DNA of 11,985 nucleotides from Deltaproteobacteria bacterium. GTDB taxonomy: Bacteria > Desulfobacterota > DSM-4660 > Desulfatiglandales > Desulfatiglandaceae. Made by a program: the position numbers and the translations under genes. Positions 1 to 7,194 of this stretch are shown one piece after another (within the stretch, counting starts at the first letter, position 1; every line of letters starts with the position of its first letter). The DNA lies in NCBI GenBank assembly GCA_019314425.1, contig JAFCZI010000034.1, forward strand, positions 1 through 11,985. The letters are read 5' to 3'. The notes beneath the pieces are model-generated. The model worked only from the letters and a program-made list of their open reading frames with translations, was not told the DNA's origin and searched no databases.

Positions 1-695
1 AGAGGAACCGGTTGACTTTCCGAAAACTCCGACATGCCCTAATTGCGGTGAAGCCTACGTGCTCGATGAAAGCAAAGAAACAGAGATTCTTGAAGTTGAA
101 GTCAAGGCGTATACGCGCAAAATCATACGTTCTTGCATGAAGAAAGGCTGTTCGTGCAAGGGCGTTCCCAATACAATTACAACACCCATGCCTCCCAAGG
201 TTATTCCGAAAAGTCCATATGGGATTTCGATCTGGGAAGCCGTTCTTTTGAATAAATTCCGTTACTGCCAACCCACCAATCGTCTTGTGAATCAGTATGC
301 AAAATTGGGGTTACCCATTTCCCCCGGGAGCATTGCGGGTGGCTATGGGTCAGTCGCTCGGCATCAGTCGTTTTCCAGATCGCACCGGGACGCGGCGCTG
401 ATGTCCCCGTGGAACATTTTAAAAACATAGAGAGCCAAAAAATCATTGTTATTTGTGACCGATACAGCGCCTACAAATCACTGGCCAGGCAACTGGACTT
501 CATCCTTCTGGCTTTTTGTTGGGCGCATGTTCGTCGCAATTTGCTGGATGCGGAAAAAAGTATCCGGCTTTGGAAAAGTGGGTAGTATTCTGGGTTGAAA
601 AAATCGGAGAGCTTTACCACATCAATAACCTGCGCCGTAAAGAATTTGATGTATCCTATTCAAATTACCTGGTAGCTTTATCAAAAAAATGCTGA
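1..695 (+). pseudogene. IS66-family transposase (TnpC-like), decayed and 5'-truncated by the window edge
   Basis: Seen: reading from base 2, the frame opens with a zinc-finger-like CPNC, then CMKKGCSCKG, then a run ending near LGLPISPGSIAGG (about base 345), in the order of the IS66 zinc-binding and core regions. From about base 340 a different frame (+1) carries WLWVSRSASVVFQ, CDRYSAYKSLA and FCWAHVRRNLLDAEK, which match the DDE-domain block of IS66 transposases, and stops at 583-585. A third frame continues with KYPALEKWV and WVEKIGELYHINNLRRKEFD to a stop at 693-695. The family normally has well over 100 residues between the first two blocks, including the first catalytic Asp. So there is an internal deletion near 340 and a frameshift near 550, close to an A-run. 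The element cannot make an active transposase. The true start lies left of the window. Confidence 0.85.
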
Positions 696-764
696 AATCC
701 AAAAAAATCAAGGATGATGTATTTTTGGTGGGACAAACAGAAAGGATGATGCTATGATCAAGAC

Positions 765-1440
765 ATGAGCCGTCAAGAAATAAAAGAAATCCTTAACAAC
801 CTTGATGTTCGCGCATATATTCTCGACAAGGAAGCCTTGTCCCGAACTCTTTCCATCTTGATAAATCTTGTTGAAACATTATTACACGGCTTTTTTCACC
901 GTTCCACGCAAAGATCGTCTCACGATACTTGATTTGTTACTATGCGGCAGGGAAAGAACATACCGTTTTGATCTGAAGGCATTTTGTTTGATGTCGGATT
1001 TCAATGTTGCAAAGAAAGTAACCAATCAGCTTTTGACTTTGACCGAAGACAAGGAAACCTCTGAGGCGGAAATGCAATTGTTGCTGGAAAGGGTCTTTAA
1101 AAAAGGAAAAGGAAAAAACACAAAAACCAGAATTAAGGAAGCCGCTGCCATAGCCGTCTATCATCGACAAACAAATGTTCCGGTTGTAGACATTTTGTTG
1201 GCCGATGATGCCCCCCAATTTAAAAAAATTACTGAGGAACTGGCCCTTTGCTGGATTCATGAGGGACGTCACTACAATCGTTTAGATCCAATCGTTCCCT
1301 GTAATATTGATGCTCTCAAGGATTTCAAAACACGTTTCTGGAATTTCTACGGAGGTTTATTGAAGTACAAAAATGATCCAAGTTCTGAAAAGGCGGAAAA
1401 GTTATCCATCCAATTCGACGAACTGTTTTCAACCAAGACA
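765..1440 (+). pseudogene. Second IS66-like transposase remnant, internally deleted and 3'-truncated
   Basis: Seen: an ATG at 765 begins MSRQEIKEILNNLDVRAYIL followed by ALSRTLSILINLVETLL. This resembles the short helical N-terminus of a group of IS66-like transposases in which a coiled-coil and zinc region should follow. Instead the sequence shifts frame near 868 into PRKDRLTILDLLLCGRERTY, then VVDILLADDAPQFKKITEEL, ALCWIHEGRHY, FWNFYGGLLKYKNDP and FDELFSTKT. These are the middle and DDE-domain motifs of the same group. The C-terminal part with the last catalytic residues (an NNPAE-like block) is missing after about base 1440. The piece is therefore a relic with both an internal and a C-terminal deletion. 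The open frame from 868 starts with TTG and lacks a ribosome site, so I do not treat it as an expressed gene. Assignment to the group is from remembered motif patterns. Confidence 0.75.
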
Positions 1441-1659
1441 ATTGAGGTTGTCCGTCCCGATATCCCGGAATTGATGGGGGCATACGGCGCGGCCTTGACG
1501 GCCCTCGGTAACCATCTTATCCGACCGGTTGAATCAACCGGCGTTGATGTCGTTGAAGACCCGAATTTAAAAACGGAGGACCTCTGTACAAAGACATTCA
1601 GCACGGCTGGGCGGGCGTCGGGAGCCTTTCGGCTACATGGCATACGGAAAGATGAATGA
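1441..1659 (+). pseudogene. Possible BadF/BcrA/HgdC-type activase C-terminal fragment fused to transposase debris
   Basis: Seen: directly after the transposase motif FSTKT, and in the same frame, the protein reads VVRPDIPELMGAYGAALTAL. This closely resembles the glycine-rich C-terminal block of the BadF/BadG/BcrA/BcrD ATPase family (activators of 2-hydroxyacyl-CoA dehydratases and benzoyl-CoA reductases), where PE-LMGA-GAAL is typical. The following ~50 residues to the TGA at 1657-1659 are not recognisable. The stop overlaps the ATG of lptG. Inference: an IS element inserted into, or recombined with, an activase gene and most of both were lost, leaving an accidental in-frame chimera. The match is short, so the family call is tentative. 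Confidence 0.4.
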
Positions 1660-2723
1660 AACTGATTGATATTTATATCGGAAGCAGGTTTTTGAAGTGC
1701 TTCCTCATGGTCATGTTAATCCTTGCCGTGCTATTCAGCCTCATTGAATTTCTGTCACAACTGGATGACGTTGGAAAGGGCATGTACAGGCTCGACAATG
1801 CCTTGCTCTTTGTTATTTTGACCTTGCCCAAATGCCTGCTTGACCTGCTGCCCATAAGCGCCCTGCTCGGCGGCGTTATCTCCCTGGGACTGCTTGCCGA
1901 TCACGGGGAACTTCTCGCCATGCAGAATGCCGGGATCTCGGCGCCGCGGGTCTGCGCACCGGTTTTCGCAACCTTGATGCTGGTGATCATGATATCCGTC
2001 GTCATGGCCGAAACGATCATACCAAATATGGAACAGATGGCACGCAAATCCCGTTCCCGAGCGCTCTATGGTGCAGACGTCAATGTAACCCGGAATGGAT
2101 TCTGGGCACGCCGGCAAAATGCGTATATCCATGTCAATAGGATGCTCAGTGAAGGGGTTGCGGCTGGGGTGGATATTTTCGAATTCGATCAGCAGGGCGG
2201 TTTAAAGACCTTCACCCATGCCTTGAGCGCCAGGATACTGAGCAATCAGCAGTGGTTACTGAAGGGTGTCACCCAAAAAGTTTTTAAAGACCGGGAAATC
2301 GCCATTACGGATGCGACCTCATGGACCCTGGAATCGTTTTTAAGCCCGGATCAGGTCGCCGTCCTGGAACTTCCCCCTTACAGCCTGTCCACCCCTGATT
2401 TGATCGGCTGCGTAAAGGCCTTAGAGAACGGCGGGCAGGATGTGGACCCATATCGGCTGGCCCTTTGGCGAAAACTCGGCGGGCCGTTGACCACCGGAGC
2501 GATGGTCTTTTTTTCACTCAGTTTTGTATTCGGATCAAACCGAAAGGTTGGTGTGAGCCGTCGTATAACCATGGCTTCTTTGATCGGATTGGTGCTATAC
2601 TTCGCCGATCAACTGATCATGCATACGGGATTACTGCTCAATCTGAACCCTCTCATTACAGCCATGATTCCGGTAGCCTTCATATCCGGCCTTGCCGTTT
2701 GGCGTTTGCGTCTGCTTTTCTAG
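1656..2723 (+). CDS. lptG: LPS export ABC transporter permease LptG
   Basis: This is a YjgP/YjgQ-family permease of 355 residues, the usual length for LptG. In the known system LptF and LptG form the membrane part of LptB2FG, which extracts lipopolysaccharide from the inner membrane and passes it to LptC and LptA. Visible features are an N-terminal hydrophobic helix (about residues 12-32), a second helical hairpin with LPKCLLDLLPISALLGGVI, the conserved GLLADHGELLAMQNAGIS block, and a third helix around 97-122. A periplasmic beta-jellyroll-like region spans about 125-265, with MEQMARKSRSRALYG at its start. Three C-terminal helices follow, including FFSLSFVFGS. Its motif order matches LptG better than LptF. 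The ATG overlaps the stop of the upstream debris ORF (ATGA) and has only a weak ribosome site. lptF, normally just upstream, is absent, so transcription may come from elsewhere. Confidence 0.9.
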   Translation: MKLIDIYIGSRFLKCFLMVMLILAVLFSLIEFLSQLDDVGKGMYRLDNALLFVILTLPKCLLDLLPISALLGGVISLGLLADHGELLAMQNAGISAPRVCAPVFATLMLVIMISVVMAETIIPNMEQMARKSRSRALYGADVNVTRNGFWARRQNAYIHVNRMLSEGVAAGVDIFEFDQQGGLKTFTHALSARILSNQQWLLKGVTQKVFKDREIAITDATSWTLESFLSPDQVAVLELPPYSLSTPDLIGCVKALENGGQDVDPYRLALWRKLGGPLTTGAMVFFSLSFVFGSNRKVGVSRRITMASLIGLVLYFADQLIMHTGLLLNLNPLITAMIPVAFISGLAVWRLRLLF

Positions 2724-2756
2724 GCCTGTGTCAGCCGGTCCGTACTCCGTGGTTGC

Positions 2757-3782
2757 CTAAAATGCAGCCCGGAGCGTCCAATGGTCCCGTGGCCGGTGGT
2801 ACTGTTCCTTTTCAGGGATAAAGCAATGGGCATGGGGGGAATAGACACGTTGGCCCATGTGAACATTCCAGGCATCTTCCGAGGCCGTGAGGGTAAAGAC
2901 GTGGTAACGGGCACGGCGTTGATGGTCAGGGCTTGATGAGGAGGCCGAGGGCACCCCTGCCACCGGGGTCCGGCCCGAGCGGGTGTTGAGGGTGTGGCGC
3001 ACAACCCTGTGGGCATGACCGTGCAGAATCAGCTCGGTTCCGCAACGTGCGACCACGTTGCGCAAGGCATGCGCATCCGTCAGGCGCCTGCGCCGGCTCA
3101 CAATGCCGAACAGGGGCGGGTGATGGATTGCCACGATGCGGAAGAGGCCCCGTGCCCCGGTCTGTTTCAGGGTAGCCGCAAGCCTTTTTAACTGGGGCCC
3201 GCCCACGGCGCCGATGGCCAGGTGCGGCGCGCTCGGATGAGCGGAGCACAGCCCGATGAGGGCGACCCGGCCGCGCACCCGCAGGGTTGGAAACAGGTCA
3301 TCAAAACCCCGTACCCGGGCGCCGCCCCGGCAAGGGGGGTCGGACCTCATGTAATCCAACCAGCAGGCGAAGGTCCGGTCCCAGTCTGAGCGCACATAGG
3401 CGTCATGGTTGCCCGGAACAACGGTAACTTGGGATGGCGTACCGAGTGATTGCAACCACGTCCGGGCCTTCTTGAATTCAGCCGGCAGGCCCAGATGGGT
3501 CAGGTCGCCGGTAATGACGATATGATCCGGTCTTGTGTCGCTAAGGTCCTCTTTGAGGATGGGAAGGATTTCCTCCCTGTGCCCCGTGTTTCGGAAAAGT
3601 CGCCATTTGAGATAACCAAGGAGGCGTTTATTTAAAAGATCACGTTTGTTAACCGGGCCTGCCCATGCCATGTGCGGGTCGGAAAGATGGGCCAGAACGA
3701 ATCTTTTTTCTTCGACGGGGTTACTATGAGTCCGGTTGTTGTCACCGGGAGGTCGTTTATTATCGGAGGGGATGATCACCAT
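2757..3782 (-). CDS. Calcineurin-like metallophosphoesterase
   Basis: A 341-residue protein with the complete metal-binding set of the calcineurin-like phosphoesterase superfamily: DPH at 35-37, GDLTH from 92, GNHD at 124-127, HH at 220-221 and GHAH at 255-258. Known members cleave phosphomonoesters or phosphodiesters with two metal ions; relatives include CpdA-type phosphodiesterases and LpxH. A segment NKRLLGYLKWRL (about 51-62) just after the first motif is typical of a subgroup of unknown substrate. There is no signal peptide, so it is probably cytoplasmic. The first ~25 residues look unconserved, but no better start codon with a ribosome site is visible nearer the fold. The gene converges on lptG (33-base gap) and diverges from the phosphatidyltransferase operon. 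Inference: it may dephosphorylate an intermediate of that lipid pathway. The substrate cannot be read from the sequence. Confidence 0.85.
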   Translation of the reverse strand: MVIIPSDNKRPPGDNNRTHSNPVEEKRFVLAHLSDPHMAWAGPVNKRDLLNKRLLGYLKWRLFRNTGHREEILPILKEDLSDTRPDHIVITGDLTHLGLPAEFKKARTWLQSLGTPSQVTVVPGNHDAYVRSDWDRTFACWLDYMRSDPPCRGGARVRGFDDLFPTLRVRGRVALIGLCSAHPSAPHLAIGAVGGPQLKRLAATLKQTGARGLFRIVAIHHPPLFGIVSRRRRLTDAHALRNVVARCGTELILHGHAHRVVRHTLNTRSGRTPVAGVPSASSSSPDHQRRARYHVFTLTASEDAWNVHMGQRVYSPHAHCFIPEKEQYHRPRDHWTLRAAF

Positions 3783-3791
3783 GGGGCATGG

Positions 3792-3797
3792 TATACA
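3792..3797 (+). promoter_or_regulatory. Possible extended -10 box for the phosphatidyltransferase operon
   Basis: TGGTATACA at 3789-3797 fits an extended -10 (TGn + TATACA) in the short gap between the divergent metallophosphoesterase gene and the operon. No good -35 is present at the proper distance. It is a weak prediction, and the palindromic GTATAC could equally be chance. Confidence 0.22.
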
Positions 3798-3827
3798 GCA
3801 TCAGGCCCTTTTTTGTAAAGCGTTTTC

Positions 3828-5126
3828 ATGGTTGAAGCGCCTCCCCCCTTCGACATTCGATATTCAAAACATAATGGTGGGCGAAGTTGGAACCAAGCCC
3901 GGAAAGTAGTTGCGATGACCCTCTATACATACATCCATGGCGAATCCATGGAAAGGATCTGGGGCCTTACCTCAGGGCAGCGCATTGAACGTGTGTTAAA
4001 GACCTTTATGGAAAGTACCCGCGTCGATGATTTGAGCGTTCTTAAACGCAATGATTCGGTCTTGATTTTTCACGGCGGGCGCCTGTTTGACGACCGCCTG
4101 ATCCAGTATCTGGCAGAAACCCCGAACATGATCCTTCAGCTTGAAGAGGACGGGAAAAAGGTTGCGGTTGCCGCCCATGTGAGCGCCGGGCTCGCCCATC
4201 AAGCGCTGGAGATGATTGAAGAGACTTCAGGGTCTGAATCTTTGGTCGGGGTGAAAACCAGGACCCTGGAAACCTTGCCCATCGCTTTTCAGCAAGGCCT
4301 GCGCAAGTCCGCTCCCCCCTTTGCGTTGCCCATTTCAGCTAAAAAAGCCGGGGACCTGGAGCAGCGACTTTACGACTGGTCCTATAAGGGCGTTACCGAT
4401 CTGGTCACAAAGTGGGTCTGGCCGTTACCGGCCCGGTGGGTGGTCGGGCAATGCGTCCGCTTTGGGATCCATCCCAACCATGTCACCTTCATCGGTTTGG
4501 TGTTGGTCATACTGGCAGGGGTGTTGTTCGCCTGCGGCCAATATGGCTGGGGCCTGTTGGCAGGCTGGGTCATGACCCTCCTGGACACCGTGGATGGAAA
4601 ACTGGCGCGGGTCACGGTGACCTCCAGTCGGTTCGGCCATTATTTTGACCATGTGATTGACCTTGTCCACCCGCCCGTTTGGTATGTGCTGTGGGGCCTT
4701 GGCCTGGGGATGTCATATCCGAACGGTGGCGGCTGGTTTTCATTGACCGCTCTTTTATGGTGTATCGTGATCGGCTATGTGCTGGGTCGTTTGACCGAAG
4801 GTCTGTTCAGTTGGTGTTTGGGAGGATTCGGGATCTTCTGCTGGCGTCCGGTTGATTCCTATTTCAGGTTGATTACCGGCAGGCGGAATCCCAACTTGAT
4901 CCTGCTCACGGCCGGCGTCCTTTTGGGGCGTCCCGATCTCGGCCTTGCGACCGTGGCTTTCTGGACGGTGGGGACCAGCCTTTTTCTGTTGGCACGCCTG
5001 GGTATGGCTGGATGGGTTCGCATGACCCGGGGCCCTTTGCGGTCCTGGTTCATGGACCTTGATGAGGGCACGCACGCGGGATCCCTTGCGGTTCGGATTT
5101 TTACAAAACGCGAATGTCTGCTGTGA
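3828..5126 (+). CDS. CDP-alcohol phosphatidyltransferase with degenerate nucleotidyltransferase-like N-terminal domain
   Basis: The 432-residue protein carries a perfect CDP-alcohol phosphotransferase signature, D-x2-DG-x2-AR-x8-G-x3-D-x3-D: D253, D256-G257, A260-R261, G270, D274 and D278. Family enzymes transfer a phospho-alcohol group from a CDP-linked donor to an alcohol acceptor at the membrane surface. Hydrophobic helices lie around 216-236, 241-253, 283-297 and later, giving an integral membrane domain over the C-terminal half. The N-terminal ~150 residues resemble the later part of a MobA-like nucleotidyltransferase (GESMERIWGLTSGQRIERVL, then SVLIFHGGRLFDDRLIQYL), but the glycine-rich nucleotide-binding start is absent. 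Fusions of an NTP transferase to this family are known from di-myo-inositol phosphate synthesis (IPCT/DIPPS). ATG 3828 is the outermost start; ATG 3915 has a better ribosome site (GGAAAG, 8 bases away) and may be the true one, giving 403 residues. The lipid kinase gene follows 10 bases later. The substrate is unknown. Confidence 0.88.
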   Translation: MVEAPPPFDIRYSKHNGGRSWNQARKVVAMTLYTYIHGESMERIWGLTSGQRIERVLKTFMESTRVDDLSVLKRNDSVLIFHGGRLFDDRLIQYLAETPNMILQLEEDGKKVAVAAHVSAGLAHQALEMIEETSGSESLVGVKTRTLETLPIAFQQGLRKSAPPFALPISAKKAGDLEQRLYDWSYKGVTDLVTKWVWPLPARWVVGQCVRFGIHPNHVTFIGLVLVILAGVLFACGQYGWGLLAGWVMTLLDTVDGKLARVTVTSSRFGHYFDHVIDLVHPPVWYVLWGLGLGMSYPNGGGWFSLTALLWCIVIGYVLGRLTEGLFSWCLGGFGIFCWRPVDSYFRLITGRRNPNLILLTAGVLLGRPDLGLATVAFWTVGTSLFLLARLGMAGWVRMTRGPLRSWFMDLDEGTHAGSLAVRIFTKRECLL

Positions 5127-5136
5127 TGGATAGCCC

Positions 5137-6174
5137 ATGAAAAATTTCATCATTGAGGACAACCGCCCACACACTGAGGCTGCGGGCTGTACCATAAGGC
5201 CTACCGCCTCTATGGGGCCCGGGATCGGCGTGATCAGCAATCCTTCAAGTGGTGGAAACCGGAAAGGGCTGCAATCGGTGGAGAGGATGCTGGCAGGCTG
5301 CCATCGGGTGGTCCATCGCCGGGCCGTTGATCCCGAACAGGTGAACGCGGCGGTTTGGGATTTTGCCCGCCATGAGGTGGATCTTGTGGTGGTAAATGGG
5401 GGTGATGGGACGATTCATGCGGTCCTGACGGCCCTCTTTACCATCCAGTGGCCGGATCAGGCGCCGTTTCTGGCGCTGCTGCGGGCAGGGACGGCCAGCA
5501 TGATTGCCAGGGATGTGGGGTTGCCGGGGTCGCGGTTGCAGGGCCTGTCGCGTCTTCTGGGTTGGGCGTACGCCGGGCGTGGCGCCGCGTCTCTTATGAA
5601 ACGGCCGGTATTGCGTTTGGAATGGGAGAAAGGCGTTCAGCCCATGTACGGCATGTTCTTTGGGGCCGGCGGGATCTATGAGGGCATACAATTCTGTCTG
5701 AATCGGGTTCACACAAAGGGCGTGGGAGGGGAACTGGCCGCCGGTCTGACCCTGGCGCGGTTTTTGCTGGCTGCGGCAAGGGGCGACAGGCGGACCGTCC
5801 CCCGGACCTCCATTGGTGTGGGCCTGGAAGGGATGGGGATGGTGCCTATGGATGTCCTGGTCATCCTTGTCACCACCCTCAGACGTCTGTTTCTCGGAAT
5901 GCGGCCTTACTGGGGGACCGAAGAAGGCCCCCTGCATTTTACGGCAATTCGCTCCGATCCGGCGTATCTCTTGCGGGCCGCCCCCTCACTCTTTCGAGGT
6001 CGGAGGAGCCGATGGGCAGGCCCCCGGCACGGGTACTTAAGCCACAACCTTCGTGAGCTTCGACTTCACATTCAAAGCGGTTTTACTCTGGACGGTCAAT
6101 TGTACCGGAGCGATCCCCGGCTTGGAGATCTGTGGCTCGGAAGTGGCGGGGAGGCGGGATTTTTGAGATTATGA
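5137..6174 (+). CDS. Diacylglycerol/sphingoid-type lipid kinase (DAGK catalytic domain)
   Basis: A 345-residue protein with the DAG-kinase catalytic fold. It shows NPSSGG at 35-40, the nucleotide-binding GGDGT at 88-92, GTASMIARDVG at 118-128 where the family usually has GT-x-N-x-A-R, and a late LDGQ (318-321) corresponding to the conserved LDGE region. Such enzymes phosphorylate a lipid hydroxyl with ATP; bacterial relatives act on diacylglycerol (DgkB-type), undecaprenol-like lipids or ceramide (CpgB in Caulobacter). The Asn of the third motif is replaced by Ser, so the subgroup may be atypical. The start at 5137 has GGA six bases upstream. It lies 10 bases after the phosphatidyltransferase stop, and its own stop overlaps the next ATG (ATGA at 6171-6174), so translational coupling is likely. 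Inference: it supplies a lipid phosphate for the neighbouring nucleotidyl- and phosphatidyltransferases. Confidence 0.87.
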   Translation: MKNFIIEDNRPHTEAAGCTIRPTASMGPGIGVISNPSSGGNRKGLQSVERMLAGCHRVVHRRAVDPEQVNAAVWDFARHEVDLVVVNGGDGTIHAVLTALFTIQWPDQAPFLALLRAGTASMIARDVGLPGSRLQGLSRLLGWAYAGRGAASLMKRPVLRLEWEKGVQPMYGMFFGAGGIYEGIQFCLNRVHTKGVGGELAAGLTLARFLLAAARGDRRTVPRTSIGVGLEGMGMVPMDVLVILVTTLRRLFLGMRPYWGTEEGPLHFTAIRSDPAYLLRAAPSLFRGRRSRWAGPRHGYLSHNLRELRLHIQSGFTLDGQLYRSDPRLGDLWLGSGGEAGFLRL

Positions 6175-7130
6175 GCACGCCATTGCCGGAACCGCTCATC
6201 AGGATGATTCAACGGGAATCCGCCAAAGGTGGCCCAGCAGGGTTGGATCTGTTGGTAGAGACCCTCCTGGGACGATACGGGGAAACGGTCCGGGCGATCC
6301 TGTTCTATGGGTCATGCATGCGGTCCGGACAAGAGACGGAGGGGATCATTGACCTGTACGTGTTGGTAGATACCTACCTGTCGGCCCATGGAAATGCCGT
6401 TCTTGCCCTGTTGAATCGGTTGCTGCCGCCCAATGTGTTCTACATGGAAGTGCCACACGCCGGAGGCGTTTTGCGTGCCAAGTACGCGGTGCTCACCCTG
6501 GCCGATTTTCAGCGCGGTACTTCAACGGCGTGGTTTCATTCCTACCTGTGGGCCCGGTTTGCACAGCCCGTACGCCTGCTCTACGCACGATCGGAAAAGA
6601 TCGCGCAGCAAATCCATGCCGCACTGGCCCGGGCCGTGGTGACCTTTCTCAGCCGGGCGCTTCCCCGGATTCCCCCCCGGTTCAGCGCCCGGGAGTTGTG
6701 GTGCAAGGGGCTTTTTCTCAGTTACCGGTCGGAACTGAGGGCGGAAACAAAGGACCGACCGATCCTATTGGTGGAAGGGGCCCTGACATATTATGACAGG
6801 ATTAGCCGAAGCGCCATGGCGGCGGTTCCCTTTGAGGTGGAGGAGATCCATGGGACCGATCCCGTCAGCTACCGGTCGAATATTTCGGGATTGAGGCGTT
6901 TTCTCAATCGTCTGGCATGGGAGACCCGCCGGGTGCAGGGTAAGGGTCTGTCAATACTGCGGCTTGTCAAGGGTTTTTTCACATTCAAGGGGGGGCTGGG
7001 TTACATCCTGTGGAAGATCGAGCGCCACTCCGGGGTGGGGATTCCGGATGATTCCGTACTGAGAAAACATCCCCTGATCGGGGTCTTTGTGATACTTTGG
7101 CGGCTTTACCGCTGCGGGGGATTCAGATAG
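6171..7130 (+). CDS. Tam41-like phosphatidate cytidylyltransferase (CDP-DAG synthase-like nucleotidyltransferase)
   Basis: Seen: in 319 residues there is a polymerase-beta-type nucleotidyltransferase core with FYGSCMRSG (G47-S48) and IIDLYVLVD (D61, D67). LRAKYAVLTLADF follows at 101-113, then LWARFAQPVRLL (126-137) and LFLSYRSELRAETKDR (181-196). This order (GS...ID-x-V-x-D, a K-Y-x-V block, a GR-x2-KPV-like block, an LSY-x-x-D/E-x-R...K block) resembles the mitochondrial Tam41/Mmp37 family, which makes CDP-diacylglycerol from phosphatidate and CTP. The C-terminus ends in a hydrophobic, basic helix (PLIGVFVILWRLYR), which would suit peripheral membrane binding as in Tam41. The ATG at 6171 overlaps the lipid kinase stop; an upstream in-frame ATG at 6132 would lie inside the kinase gene and is less likely. 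Inference: it activates the lipid phosphate made by the kinase. The family call rests on remembered motifs, so a profile search is needed. Confidence 0.7.
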   Translation: MSTPLPEPLIRMIQRESAKGGPAGLDLLVETLLGRYGETVRAILFYGSCMRSGQETEGIIDLYVLVDTYLSAHGNAVLALLNRLLPPNVFYMEVPHAGGVLRAKYAVLTLADFQRGTSTAWFHSYLWARFAQPVRLLYARSEKIAQQIHAALARAVVTFLSRALPRIPPRFSARELWCKGLFLSYRSELRAETKDRPILLVEGALTYYDRISRSAMAAVPFEVEEIHGTDPVSYRSNISGLRRFLNRLAWETRRVQGKGLSILRLVKGFFTFKGGLGYILWKIERHSGVGIPDDSVLRKHPLIGVFVILWRLYRCGGFR

Positions 7131-7132
7131 GC

Positions 7133-7183
7133 GCCCGGGAGATGCCCGGTCGTGTGGGTGGCCCAGGCTTTTCCCGGCCGGGC
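7133..7183. terminator. GC-rich inverted repeat between convergent genes, possible terminator
   Basis: The 64-base gap between two convergent genes contains GCCCGG at 7144-7149 and its complement CCGGGC at 7178-7183, a second GCCCGGGA at 7133-7140, and a perfect palindrome CCCGGCCGGG at 7173-7182. A strong RNA hairpin is possible in both directions, but no T-run follows on either strand, so classical Rho-independent termination is uncertain. Confidence 0.3.
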
Positions 7184-7194
7184 AGATGAAAAGA

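Noticed and set aside
868..1659. Treating the 263-codon frame as a functional gene
   Set aside because: It begins at TTG without a ribosome site, holds a transposase middle without N- or C-terminus, and changes family part-way through.
2994..3191. Small plus-strand frames inside the metallophosphoesterase gene
   Set aside because: No motifs, and the opposite strand carries all metal-binding motifs of a known superfamily.
6132..6170. Upstream start of the Tam41-like gene at ATG 6132
   Set aside because: It would overlap the lipid kinase by over 40 bases; the ATGA overlap at 6171 is a standard coupled start.
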